Source of the DNA: Larix kaempferi
Taxonomy: Eukaryota > Streptophyta > Pinopsida > Pinales > Pinaceae
Assembly: GCA_027924585.1 (NCBI GenBank)
Contig: BSBM01000592.1
Location: 6,306,001 to 6,370,000 of the forward strand
DNA length: 64,000 bases
Reading direction: 5' to 3'
Part shown: in pieces, positions 44,692 through 56,547 of the stretch
How positions within the stretch are numbered: position 1 is the stretch's first letter
Layout: each line of letters begins with the position of its first letter
Made by a program: the position numbers and the translations under genes
The notes under the pieces: model-generated
Database searches by the model: none
What the model saw: only the letters and a program-made list of their open reading frames with translations
What the model was told of the DNA's origin: nothing

Positions 44692-47600
44692 TGATGTTAT
44701 TTACATTAATTTCCCATTCTATCTGCCATGATTTAATACATCCATGTTCAATAAGGCTATCTTTTACTTTGTTTTATTAATTAACATCTTGTAAAAGTAA
44801 AGTGAACCTAATATCTTATTTTTGATATATTAAATGCAATATTGTGCAAATGATAAACTTTTGATGCTTCATTTGACCTTTCATTCTACCCTTCTTTTAC
44901 TCTCTAAGTCTTGCACTAGGTTTGATGGCATTGGTTTGGTTTATCTTTGTCTTCCACTTCTCGTTAGTCTTGTCGATCCTGCATGTACAAATCAAAACCA
45001 TGACTCTATGATAAAATTTAGAATATTTTAAATTTTAAACAAATAGAATAATCATCATTCTTAAACTATTAATAAATTTGTTTACATTAAAATAATCATA
45101 ATTTTAATGGTTTGACCATAAAGCATCCACTTATAAATAATCAAATGAATTTTGATTATATGTTGTGGTTTTAATTTAATTGTTTTACGTTTTATGCAAG
45201 TTCACGTGATGGAGGAATGGAGAGCACAAAGAGATCAAGATACTTCCAACCCAACACATAATTAAATTATTAGTCAGCAACTCAGCACCCAACCATCAAT
45301 TTCACAAACAACCCAGCGGAAATTCAGCCTAGAAATCTGAATTTATGAACTAACTTCAGTTACAGGCCTTTCGGACACCCATTCGAATGCCCATTTAGAC
45401 TGTCATTTGCATTCAGACTGTCATTCACACCTTCGAACTCATTTCTTCGGGTAGTTAAATACATTTATGGAGAAACCAGAAACGTGGGTTTTGTTTGTGG
45501 TGGTCCTCTCATGCTTCCCCACATCCAAGATTCCACCCAGGACATTTATTTCAGGAGATCTCGAAGGCTCTTTAACTCAAGTTTGCCCAAAATAATGTTA
45601 AAACCCAGATTTTTCAGCAGTAAATATTTCTGGGAGGCCATATTGTGCCTTGGTTTGCGTGCATGTGGAAGAAGATATCTCTAAACGGGAAAATGGGTTT
45701 GAAGAAAATCAAGTCAGCTACAAAACCCAGAAATCGTTTTGCCAGAATCATAACCACCAGAAAGTTATCGAAGGGGCATTTTGCCAACTTTTTCCAAATG
45801 TGTGTTTTCTGGGTTGGCCATTTTCTGAGTTGTTCATGTGCTTTAATGGAGTCATTTCTCAACATTGAAGACCCTCTATTTTTAGAGAGGGGTGGTCGAC
45901 CTACTCTCCCTTGTAATCATTATATAAATACCTCTTTGGTTTTGAAGAGAGTAGTAGAAAAACTCTTTGTAAATTTTGCTTCTGATATCAATAAAAAAAA
46001 GCATTGTTCAGCTGTTAGCTTCATTTCCAGCTTAGCATAGACATCCTTTGTTTCTTGAGAAGGGCCCCTCAACAAACATAGATTCCATTTGTGCATATCC
46101 AGTGATTTCTCTTCATTTTTGAAGATAAGTAATTTTGGTTTTTATGTGTATGTATTTTGTTTTTCTGTATATGATGTTCAGCTGTTCATAAAATGCAATT
46201 TTTTGTCATTTACATGTAATTTGTAATCCCAGAATTCATACAGACGGCCATTCGCACCCTCATTTGGACTGTCTTTTAGCATTCCATTCGCACTTAGACA
46301 TAATTTTAAGCCATTTCCAGAATTTTCAGTATTTTGTTTATGCAGAAGTAGTTAGCTAGGGTATAGGTTAATTTTCCAGCATTTTATTATGTTTTGTAGC
46401 AAGTTGGGATTCGAATCCACCTTTAGCATTTCATATTTGGTTTCATATTAACAAATAGATTAATTATTTCTGTTATAAGCTATGATGAAATCCACTTATA
46501 CTTGGATTCCATTTTACTGTAGCTATGATTAAATCTATTTACATTTTAACTCTGTCTTACCAAGCATTAGGAAATGATTTTCTGATTTGAATGCAAAAGT
46601 AAGTATAGTTGCTTCTTAGTTTCTGGTCTAAATAGCTCATTTGCTTTCATGCTTAAGCCATAGAGTAGTATGCATAAACCCAGCTGGTATCAAAATCATT
46701 TAGCTTGTTTTTATTCATATTTGTATAATTTTTGTCATTCAGCCTATCATTCGAACTGCCATCTGGACTTTAATATTTTCTGCTATGTTTTTATGAGCAA
46801 CTAGAGTTCAATTTCTTAGATTTTTGGTATTGTCTTTCCATTCTGTAGCTGGCCAGCATTTGATTCCATGATTAGAGTCTTAGTTTGGATAGCATAATGT
46901 TATCATAGAATTTATTTAACTTCATTTAGAATTCAGTTCTTTTCATTTCTGTATCTACAAGAACCTTTAAACATTTCATTTCCAGTTTGCATTTTGAACT
47001 TACAGCCAGTACTTCACTTCTGTTTTCATAGCATTGCTAGTTCCATTCTTAGCTTAGTTTATTTTCCTGTAGGTGTAGAAGAATAGAAGTTGATTTTCAA
47101 TTCAAACTTAGTATTTTCATTTTCCAAGATGTCATAATCCCAAGTTAGTTGTCATTGCTTTAAAGATTAGTTCAATTAGTTTAGTGTAGATTTGCTTTTC
47201 AAAGTATAGATTAATTACATCAGTTTTTCATAATTGCCTGGAATGACTTAGTTTATGGTTTGATTTGTTGTAGTATTACTCTATCTCCTGATATAGGTTT
47301 GCTTACAAATTGAATGTATTTCCAGTAATTTGAGTTACTGTTTTGTACTTAGTTTTAGGTTTGATTACAAAACTCCAAGTTTAGCTTGGTTTTGGTAAAT
47401 GATGTTTTCATAGAACAACTTGAAGTCTTGATAAAGTAAAATTAGAAGTTGATAGGCATTTGCATGAGTTTGATAGATAGGCATTACATGGGTATTGCAT
47501 GTTTCAATTCCGAAATAGTTATTAGAGCTAAAATAACTAGTTTTTTTGCTTTTCAGTAGAGTAGGATTGATAAGTAGTATTTCATTCTAAGTAGTGTAAT

Positions 47601-47815
47601 TAGGTTTTCAAGTATCATTCGCTTGCAATTGATAATTCAGAACCCTTACTCAATTCTATGTAGATTATCAGCTTCAGATTAGCTTAGATTAGTTCAAGCC
47701 TTCAATCCTGCACATATAGTGTTTGCATCTCATAAGCTACCTTCCCGGGTTGACAATTAAGTGTTGAATTAGATAGTGCATATTTTACCCAACAATACCT
47801 ATCTTCCCATCTCAA
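44692..47815 (+). other. 3.1-kb T-rich spacer with promoter-like and polyadenylation-like signals
   Basis: No coding domain is visible. TATATAAATA at 45921-45930 is followed 60 bases later by AATAAA (45990-45995), as in the R region of an LTR. A phrase built on CATTCG and GGACTGTC recurs near 45380, 46245 and 46745. From about 46000 on it is T-rich and intron-like. TGGTATCAAAATC at 46685 faintly resembles a primer-binding site. It could be the LTR and leader of D2 or a separate solo LTR; I cannot define ends or a target duplication. Confidence 0.45.
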
Positions 47816-47837
47816 GGACAACCGTGTTCAGAACCAA

Positions 47838-48740
47838 TGGAGGATGAAAATGACATACGACAGCTGTATCAAATAAAAAACTGAAGATTATATTGAACCA
47901 AATGCACAAGGAGAACTCTATCTTTGAGATCCTGCATCGGTTGGATACAACTCCGATGATGAACTGTACGACTGGCAATTATAAAATTATGAACTACAAT
48001 CGAAAGAATGCTGGACAATTGAAGCCATTCCCAAAAAAAAAATTAAGAAATGCTCCTCTATCTCGACCATTCCAAAGATATTCGAGAGAAAAATCTGCGA
48101 ATATCAAACTTTAGCACCAGCGAAGAATTACTCGTTACATACTCCTCCGTTGCAATACGAAGAATGATAATCTTCGTTTGTACATGTTGAAGAAGTTTAA
48201 AAGAATGTCGGAGAGCAAGGGCGATTACAGAGTCTGGTCGAGACATTTACAAGACAAGCTGCGAGATGGTGGGACACACATCAGTCAAGACTCCAAACAT
48301 GGACAACTGCATCGACATATTTTGTTTAAAGGTTTGGAGGTAAGAAACTGATAGCTCAAGCAGTAATCCCGATATTCACACAAGGGAAAGACCCTAAAAT
48401 TCATGTCAACAACTGTGAAAGGGAGTGGAGAAGACTGGGATATAAAGATGAAAGAGAACGACCGCATTTCTTTCTAAACACACTCGACGACTTTCCTAAC
48501 AAATGGTACAAAATGGAAGAGGTAAGGGGAGAAACATTCATTTGGAAAGAGCTGAAGGACAATTTCATCCAAGATTTCCAATTTTCTCCAAAGGAAGAGC
48601 AGTTAATTGAAGCAAGCAATCAAGTCAAAAATTTTCTGCAACCGATGAACAATGTAGTACCAGTAGATAAGCATCCACTTATTCGAAAAACCGCTACCTA
48701 CAATAATATTCAGTCGACAAAATTCCAACATTTTACATGA
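47838..48740 (+). pseudogene. Element D2: Gag region (broken)
   Basis: An ATG at 47838 (MEDENDIRQLYQIKN) starts a frame that soon breaks. Frame changes lead to RWWDTHQSRLQTW, then IFTQGKDPKIHVNNCEREWR, and finally LDDFPNKWYKMEEVRGETFIWKELKDNFIQDF. The WW pair, the NKWY block and the WKELKDNFIQDF block are Gag-capsid-like. It belongs to a family different from D1 Gag. No zinc knuckle or protease follows before RT. Confidence 0.65.
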
Positions 48741-49039
48741 CTACGACTAGAAACAGAGAAAACAGTCAGAAAGAGCTTCCAATGGAAACACAACCATCCA
48801 GCCATGTCAAAGCCAGTCAGAACAACTTTCAAAGTGGATTCCACAAAGAAGGAAGATCCTAAAAGACTAACTGAAAAATTCTTTCCATCGGCATTCACAC
48901 AGATCAAAGAAGGCGAAGACAGTCGAGCACTAGAATGGATGGCTACGAAAGTCAAAATAAAAGAAATCGACATATCCAACAATGACAAACCAAAAATGGA
49001 TAAATTTTTATGATTACTGGAATGAGGAGAAAACAACAG

Positions 49040-49990
49040 AAATTACAAGCCTCCTCAAAGAATTTCAAGATGTATTTGCGTAGGATTATAAAGAACTCAA
49101 AGGCATGGTCTAGGAAATGGGAGAAATGAAGATTGATATCAAGTCAGATGCCAATCCAGTTAAGAAAAGACCATACAAACTTTCACACAAGTACAAGGAC
49201 ATTGTCAAAAAGGAGATCGACAGTATGCTTTCTGCAGGAATCATCTATCCGATCGATCAATCAGAATGGGAAATCCGATGGTCGTACAACCGAAGAAGCA
49301 CGATCCGACGCAACTGTGAATATGTGTCAACTTTCAAGAACTTAATAAAGTAACACTCACTAACCCTTTTCCTACTCCTTTCGAGAACTTAATAAAGTAA
49401 CACTCACTAACCCTTTTCCTACTCCTTTTGCTAATGAAATCATTAATGAAGTTCTAGGTCATGAGTGTTATTCATTCACAGACGGATTTTCCGGGTACAA
49501 CCAAGTACCCATTGCCAAAGAAGATCACAGGAAGACCACATTTGTCTGTGAATTTGGATCATTTGCTTATAAAGTCATGCCGTTTGGTCTAAATAATGCA
49601 CCGACTGTGTTCTCTAGAATTGTTGTTAAAGTGTTCCAATAGTATATCTATAAAAATATGGTTGTATACTTTGACGAATGGATGATATAATCCATACTCA
49701 GGGATCACTGCAAATGGCTCCGGCTGATGCTAGAAAGATGTCGACAAATTCAACTCTCATTGAACATCAAGAAGTTCCATGTCGTATGCAAGGAAGGAAT
49801 CGAAGTCGACTACGCAAAAATCAAGATCATTCTTGACTTAAAGCCACCAGTCAACTCTAAACAAGTGTGAATTCTGTTGGGTCACACAGGATACTATCGA
49901 AATTTTATCCAACATTAATCTAACATGACGTATCCCTTGTAGGGATTACTAAAAGAAAATCAAGAGTACAAGTGGACCGATGAGTGTAAT
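49040..49990 (+). pseudogene. Element D2: reverse transcriptase (broken)
   Basis: Starts with LLKEFQDVFA and MGEMKIDIKSDANPVKKRPY. A 47-bp tandem duplication at about 49339-49432 shifts the frame after QSEWEI. It resumes FTDGFSGYNQVPIAKEDHRKTT (motif A Asp present) and FAYKVMPFGLNNAPTVFSR. The active-site box reads VVYFDEWMI, Glu in place of the second Asp, and a stop follows. Wording is close to element E (YIDDW), marking a Tat/Athila-like lineage. Confidence 0.85.
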
Positions 49991-49993
49991 ACA

Positions 49994-50677
49994 TTGTTTG
50001 ACATCTTGAAAAGAAAACTTGTCGAAGCACCTATACTCCAATTCCTGAATTGGTCGATCAAGTTTCATGTGCATATCGACGCGTCCAGCATAGCAGTCTA
50101 CGCAATTTTAACACAACCAGGTGATGATGGAATGGATTACCCTAATACCTTCAACAACAAGAATTTGAACAGAGCAGAAAGAAATTATTGAATGACTGAA
50201 AGAGAAGAGTTGGGCATGGTATTTGCATTGCAGAAATACCGACATTATCTATTGGCTAACCCGTTTTTGTTCAATACATACCATTAGGCGCTCAAATACT
50301 TAGTCAACAAGCCATTACATCATGGAAGACTTTGTCATTGGTTGCTACTATTTCAAGAATTCGAATTTGAAGTGATAGTTCATCCAGGAAAAGCAAATGT
50401 CGGACTCGACCACTTGTCGCGAATCGACACAGGAGAAGAGCTAACTGGAGTTGAAGATGAACTACCTGATGCGCACTTGTTTAGAATTGAAATTTTCCCC
50501 TCGGAATTAGTGGATATTTCACAATTTCTAGAGGATGGACAAGCACTAGAAGGAATGCCGGAAAAGAAAAATAAGATTCTCTCAATGAAGGCTGTACCCT
50601 ACACTCTAATCAACGGATTCCTTTATAAACTCGGCCTTGACGACATATTACGACGATGTGTGCTCGACCATGAATGA
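49994..50677 (+). pseudogene. Element D2: RNase H and linker
   Basis: Reads FHVHIDASSIAVYAILTQP, then a stop at 50189, TEREELGMVFALQKYRHYLL, and LFQEFEFEVIVHPGKANVGLDHLSR. The third acidic region is altered (NTYH, stop, ALKYL where DH is usual). It continues into an acidic linker and YKLGLDDILRRCVLDHE, the start of the integrase zinc-binding part. Confidence 0.85.
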
Positions 50678-51640
50678 CAAAGTATACTTACAGAAGCACA
50701 TTATGGACCAGAAAGAGGACATTATCAATCCGACATCACAGCAAGAAAGATTCTGTAGTCTGGACTTTGGTGGCCGACAGTGCACAAAGACTGTCACGGA
50801 TTTTGTAAGTAAATTTGATAGATGTCAGCGACTGGGACGACCCCTGCCAAGTACAGAAATGCCCCTTTTTCTAGTAAATCCAAGTCGAACATTCGAAATG
50901 TGGTCAATCGACTGTATTGGACCATTTCCAATAATTGGCAGACGAACAGGAGAGAGATACATCATCACTGTAGTCGAGTATGTCACTAAATGGGCAGAGG
51001 TAGAACCTGTTGAAACCTGTTCGAGCAAGGTAGCTGCAAAATTTATATATGAGAATATTATCACAAGGTTCAGATGTCCACTTATGTTGATCAGCGACCA
51101 GGGAACTCACTTTGTTTGTGAAACAATTGCCACTCTTACAAAATAATTTTTAATCGAGTACAGGATAAGTACATCTTATCACCCGCAGTCAAATGCCGTC
51201 GTAGAAGCCTTTAATAAAACACTTACTAAAGGTTTAACAAAAATGTGCAATATCGACAAAGATGACTGGGACGACCAAATACTTGTCATGCTAGGGGCGT
51301 ACAAGACGAAATACAAAAGAATGACAGGACAGACCCCATTCAAGTTGGTATATGGTCAAGAAGCAGTAGTCCCCTTACACTTTAGCAGTGGTCAAGAATT
51401 GCTAAAGTACTACACATTGATGTCGAAAATGTTAGAAAATAACGATTGTTCCAACTGTCGAAGCTTGACGAAATTCGACAGACTGCCATACATAACCATG
51501 AAATCCAAAAGCAACAGCAGAAATCCTGGCATGATAAAAATATCAAGCATAAAAATCTGTCATTTGGTGATTTCACATTGCTATACAACAACCGTGTAAA
51601 AGGAAAACCGAAAAAATTGCACACGGAATAGATGTGTATG
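50637..51640 (+). pseudogene. Element D2: integrase (broken)
   Basis: Reads DFVSKFDRCQRLGRP, MWSIDCIGPFPIIGRRTGERYI, VEYVTKWAEVEPVE, RFRCPLMLISDQGTHFVCE, then after a stop SYHPQSNAVVEAFNKTLTK. All three DDE residues are visible. It continues DDWDDQILVMLGAYKTKYK and TPFKLVYGQEAVVP to about 51640 with frameshifts. Order and wording match element E on the other strand. Confidence 0.88.
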
Positions 51641-51777
51641 TATATTGTCGAAGACAACAATACCAATGGCTTAATCCAACTAAAGACACTACAAGCTATA
51701 ATTGTATTCAATAAATTTGTCAACGACGCTCAACTGAAGTAGTATAAGGCATGAAAAAAAATGGTTATAACTACTTT

Positions 51778-51787
51778 GGGGGAGAAG
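51778..51787 (+). promoter_or_regulatory. Candidate polypurine tract of D2
   Basis: GGGGGAGAAG lies about 140 bases after the integrase end. The sequence after it (51788-52130) would be the 3' LTR, but it starts CATTATAAG and I find no matching 5' copy. Confidence 0.4.
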
Positions 51788-52139
51788 CATTATAAGCAAT
51801 CATTCAAAAGCAATTCTTATAAAAATGACATCATGAAGAGAGGCTAGAGAGGTAATTCTGGCAAAGCAAATGAAAAAATCTGCAGACAACAAATTCCAAA
51901 GCGTGACCGACGATATGAAAGGAATAGACAAGAAGGCCCAAGACGACGAGCACATGTAGAAAGAGAATCCCGACCGTGACAACCTGTTTTCGACCGACAT
52001 AAAAAATTGAAATACGTGCACTGACACCACGCCTACGAAGAAATAGAGAAAAGCACTCGTGCAGTCTGACACATAGAGAAGAAAATTTGAAGCGTTCCAT
52101 ACAAGACCTCGGCAAGCTATCATTCAAAATTAACTACAT
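51788..52139 (+). other. D2 3' end, possibly LTR remnant
   Basis: No clear coding. Short open frames on both strands match nothing I know. It lies between the candidate polypurine tract and the resumption of element F. Confidence 0.35.
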
Positions 52140-52640
52140 CGCCAACCCCGCAATCAATGCCTCTACCAACTCTGTGCTCCGTCGTGCCATCCTGCCCCTC
52201 AGAAATGACCTGCACCTCTGTATACTCGGTCATGTTCAACTATGGGCACTGCATCTCATCTAGGATATTAAAATCCTGGTATTTGAAGAATGGTACCCTT
52301 CCCAACACTTTGTCTTTGACTGCAACCTCTACTGGGAGTGGCATCTCTAGCATTGGGTATTCTTTAAGGGCGGTGACCTTGGTGCGACCCTTCTTTCTTA
52401 CCAGGATTGTCTCCATCTCTACGCACTTATGCTTTCAACCTGTATAGACTTCACACACTGAACCCTCTCGACACAACTTCTCTTAGGACTGCTCACTTAG
52501 CTCAATCTCTAGAACATTAGTGTGCCTATATCCCTTTTCAGCATCTCTTATAGGAAAATATGCTAATTCAACTTCACCTACCCTCTTAACTCCTTTCTAT
52601 ACCTTGCATATCTCTTCTTAACTACTGGATAGGATGCAAT
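52140..52640 (-). pseudogene. Element F: upstream coding piece, unknown
   Basis: On the minus strand a frame with two stops reads AEKGYRHTNVLEIELSEQ, CREGSVCEVYTG, CVEMETILVRKKGRTKVTALKEYPMLEMPLPVEVAV, GRVPFFKYQDFNILDEMQCP and MTEYTEVQVISEGQDG. I know no such domain. Orientation and style match the F piece ending at 40806, which would follow if the D elements were removed. Confidence 0.45.
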
Positions 52641-52859
52641 CTTTAACCAATTATTCTTAATCTTGGCGTGCCTCTAACCATGAATGATGAACATGATGAC
52701 CAACTTGACACATGCTCTCTCTTTTCCTGTGCGTCACCCTCATCATTCATGTGGGATTCCTCTCTTTCTATGTAGAGGATATGGCTTGTATTTGATAGTG
52801 ACTTTTCTCTAACCTAAGTGTTGTTACCTTTTTGAGAAATCCTTCCCTAACGTATGTTT
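52641..52859. other. Non-coding, nothing recognised
   Basis: No open frame of note and no repeat; probably upstream decayed sequence of F. Confidence 0.4.
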
Positions 52860-53400
52860 TGTTGGTTGTGGAACATGATCTTCTAGTCTCATAGATGATG
52901 TTTCAGTCGTATTGTACCCCAAGTTTGGTTATGATCCCGACACATGCAATAGGGGGTCCGGGGGAGTGGTGCACTCCCTTGACTAGGGGGCGTGGGGGAA
53001 GCGCCCCTGAAAGAAATTTTTGTTATGGGTTGGTTTTTCACCAACAGATTACGGGCCCATGGTTTTGGGTAACCCGTGGTATTTTCCCATTGTATTCCCC
53101 TTTATAAGAAATACATTGTAGTATGGCTAGGGTTGATGGATTAGGTATTATGCATTGAAAAGTTCTTTGAGATCGTGTAAGAGAGACTGTGAGATAGTGA
53201 AGAGGAAGTGCAGCGGATGTGCTGCAGGTTGTATCCCTTCATTTTTTGGATGGTATAATAATAAGGACTGGAAATTTCAGTGTGGACATAGCCCATCTTG
53301 GGTGAACCACGATATATTGGTGTCTCTCTTGTAATATGTTTGTGTGATTGTATTTGCATCTTGTTTATTGTTATTTCTCTGCGATCTTGTTTTTTTAACA
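52860..53400 (+). mobile_element. Probable solo copia LTR
   Basis: Starts TGTTGGTTGTGG, ends TTTTTTAACA, 541 bp. It contains GGGTGAACCACGATATATTGGTG, close to the conserved GGTGAACCACG block of many plant copia LTRs, and TTTATAAGAAATAC as a likely TATA region. Upstream are GC-rich snapbacks (GGGAGTGGTGCACTCCC and GGGGGCGTGGGGGAAGCGCCCC). No coding and no internal element on either side. The five flanking bases (TGTTT, CATTT) match poorly. Confidence 0.6.
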
Positions 53401-53839
53401 CATTTTCTTTATGATGGCATCCTTCCTCAATATTTCCATATCAGGAAAAATGGTTGCGACTGACACAGACTCTGACTGATAGGTAAGACAGTGATAGAAA
53501 TGTGATGACTAATGCATTGGGTGTAACAATTTGATAAATGGTGAATGCATGGTGAGGACTCTTCATTAATGGTTTGTGAAGTGGCATGGTGAATGGATGA
53601 CTCGAGATGCGTTATGACTCTTCTCTACTAGATTTCCTAATGACTTGACTACATACAGGCCTTTACTCACTAACTCACCTTCCATGTGGACACGAGTCCA
53701 TAACATGGATTTTGATGCATGAAATTTGACAATTTTATTTGAATTGCAACCTGACTAGACTATGACTCACCCTATTACCTAATGATTGATACAAGTAATG
53801 AAAAATTTATCTTCTCTTTTTTTTCATATTGTGCCAATT
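53401..53839. other. Non-coding, nothing recognised
   Basis: No domain or repeat is visible. It may include the decayed 3' LTR or tail of element E. Confidence 0.4.
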
Positions 53840-55006
53840 TTATAGATGTTCCTGCCCTTGTGGGAAATAGTAGGGTTTGAGGCGACTACCATTGGTCAAT
53901 CCCTTCATTTTCTCTCTTACCAAATTGGAAAGATTTTTTGTGTCTTCTTCAGTTATAAATAGGATCCCGAATGGACTCAGCCATCTCATGCACATATTTG
54001 CTAGGTTCTTTAAAAACTTACTTTCATACATCAATACTAGTACACCAGGTTGTAGGGTCTTATTTTTGATGTTCCTGTCATGCCACGATTTCTTTCTCTG
54101 CTTCTTAACGAATTGATTGAACCTACGAGGAACCTGTCTTATTCCAATGCCATAAGGTCTTCCAATCTGTGTTCAAGTGATTCGTCATCTTTCATCTTTG
54201 TGGCGAGAGATATACGCAAGCGAGGTACAAATAACTCCAGCAGCATGACTGATTCCTTCCCATACACCATTCTGAATGGTGTTTGCTTTGGAATCCTCTT
54301 ACATGTTGTCATATGTTCCCATAGCACTACTGTAATGCATTGGTCCTAGTCATCACACTAGACATTATAGACCTTTGTAAGTTCAAGTTCTATAATCTTA
54401 TTAAATGCTTCCATGACGCCATTAGCCTGTGGATGATATTTTGTGCTTTTTTGGTGGTGTATCATGAACTATTCTATTAATGATTGGATCGTCGAGTTCA
54501 ATAAATGCGTACCTTGATTGCTCATCGGTGCCTTTGGGCACTCGAATCTGGTAATAATGTGCTCAAATATGAACTTGTGGCAATATCTGCAATACAATCC
54601 CTCACTGGCGCAAATTCTGACCATCTTATCAGGTACTCTATCGTAGTGATTATATATATGGTGGCGATCCTTTGTGTTGGTGGGTTGATCGGAACCACAA
54701 AATCAATAGCCCATTTCTCGAATGGATCAAGTGCAGTGATAAGGAAGAGAGGCATCTCATCCTTGCACGATGACTTACCCACTCGTTAGAAAACATCACA
54801 TTGTTTGCAATATATATTAGCTTTTGGAACAGGGAATTCCACCATAGCCTTGTGCATTGTACTTTATGCATAGTATCCTTCCCTACATGATGTCCTCCAG
54901 TTATGCCTTCATGTGCTTCTCTAAGAAGAAGCAGTATTTCATGCTCCAAAACACATCTACGAAATATACCTTCAACTCCCAGCTTGAAGAGTTTATCTGC
55001 TATCAA
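53840..55006 (-). pseudogene. Element E: integrase (broken)
   Basis: Minus-strand pieces read MIADKLFKLGVEGIFRRCVLEHE and EAHEGITGGHHVGKDTMHKV (zinc-binding His pair) at 54650-55006. WAIDFVVPINPPTQRIATIYI follows (first catalytic Asp), then TTIEYLIRWSEFAPV. Between 54327 and 54520 the second half of the core is present but broken, as shown by the TPFRMVYGKESVML block at 54139-54327. The end piece (53840-54034) carries NGSRLKPYYFPQ. It is a Tat/Athila-like integrase with several stops. Confidence 0.85.
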
Positions 55007-55105
55007 CTAAAAATATGCTCTACATGTTACGATCTATCTGCATTGCGCAATTGTGCACTCTATTGGCACGCAACCAGAAGCCAATAATGATGCAACATCA
55101 TTAAA

Positions 55106-55615
55106 CTAGTTTAGTACAGACTCAATACAAAACAACTGCGCATCTAGTATATCGTCATCGAAGCTACCTCCTTTCTCACCCAATTCAAGTCTTGACAAGT
55201 GGTGGGGATCAACATTGTGTTTGCTTGGCTTGACAACAACTTCAAATTCAAATTCCTGAAACAGGAGCAACCATCGACATATGTGCCCCCCCCTTGAAAC
55301 TAGATTTTTTACTAAGTAACCCAAAGCAGAGTGATCTGTGAAAAAAATGAAGGCACTCCCCAATAAGTAGTGTCGATACCTTTGTAATGAATATACCATT
55401 GCCAAGCTTTCCTGCTCAGTTGTGGTGTAATTTTTCTTGGTTATAGACAAATTTATTCTTGCAAAGGATATAGGGTGATCAATTTCTCCTTCCCTAGGTT
55501 GAGCTAAAAATAATCCTGTTGCAACTGACGCATCTACATGCACATGGAATATGTGCGTCCAAACGGGAAAGATGAGAATTGGCGCAGTCACTGGTTTCTC
55601 CTTCAGAGTGTCCAA
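55106..55615 (-). pseudogene. Element E: RNase H
   Basis: A 169-codon open piece reads FHVHVDASVATGLFLAQP, TTTEQESLAMVYSLQRYRHYLLG, FFTDHSALGYLV and FEFEVVVKPSKHNVDPHHLSRLE. The acidic residues Asp, Glu and Asp of RNase H are visible. The lineage matches D2. It follows RT in minus-strand order. Confidence 0.9.
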
Positions 55616-55822
55616 TGCCTGCTAACATTCCAGCATCCATTCGTACTTCACTTATTTTCTCAATAGCTCCTCCAACGACGTTGTTATGTTAGCATAGTTT
55701 ATCACAAACTTTATGTAATAACCCATATGTCCTAATGTTGCATGCAAGCCTTTTACATGTGGTGGGGGTAGGAGATTGACTATGAATACAATCTCCACCG
55801 GTTCGACTAACATAAATTCCTT

Positions 55823-56547
55823 TCATACAACATTCCCTAATAGTATTCCAAACAAGGTGGAGAAACTGCACTTCTTTATATTTAAGGAAATTTGCATCTT
55901 CCTGCAGTGATCTAGCATGAGGCACAAGATCTCCAGATGATCCTTTAAGAAACTAAATACTATCCAATCATCAATATAAACTTCCAAAAAATTATGCATG
56001 AACTCTTTGAATGCGGGCACAACTAACCTAGAGAACACCGTAGGTGCATTCTTCAATCCAAATGGCATAACCATGTAGGCAAAAGAGCCCCACTTGGTCA
56101 CACAATCCATTTTCATGCAATCCTCCTCAGCTATACGAACCTGATGGTAGCCAAAAAATACATCAGTGAACTAATAGGCTTCGCGACCCACTACATTTTC
56201 CAACACCACTTCAGTGAAAGGTGTAGGGAACATGCCATGTATGCATGTTGCATTAAGGTTGTGCAGATCCACGCATATATGGATTTCTCTTGTTTTCTTG
56301 TCCCGAAAAACCATCAGGCAGATTCACTTGGATTCCTCCACTGGGAAGATAATTCATGCATCCATCATGCAATCCATCTCTTTGTGCACTTTCTCTTTAT
56401 ACTAGGGTTCAATCTGTATGGAATTTTCTTAACTGGTTTGTCCCGTTCTTTCCATTGATTCTTAATTTTTTCAAGGGCTCCTACAATCCCTTTCATCTCA
56501 AAGAAGTTGCACGGAAAAATATATTCATATTCCTTCATGAAGTCCAC
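55823..56547 (-). pseudogene. Element E: reverse transcriptase
   Basis: The upstream piece (56365-56547) reads KIKNQWKERDKPVKKIPYRLNP, the RT entry region. The main piece (55823-56116) reads KWGSFAYMVMPFGLKNAPTVFSRLVVPAF and LEVYIDDWIVFS, with an intact DD box typed YIDDW as in Tat/Athila-like elements. Motif A falls in the broken stretch between them. Inactive through stops and frame breaks. Confidence 0.9.
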
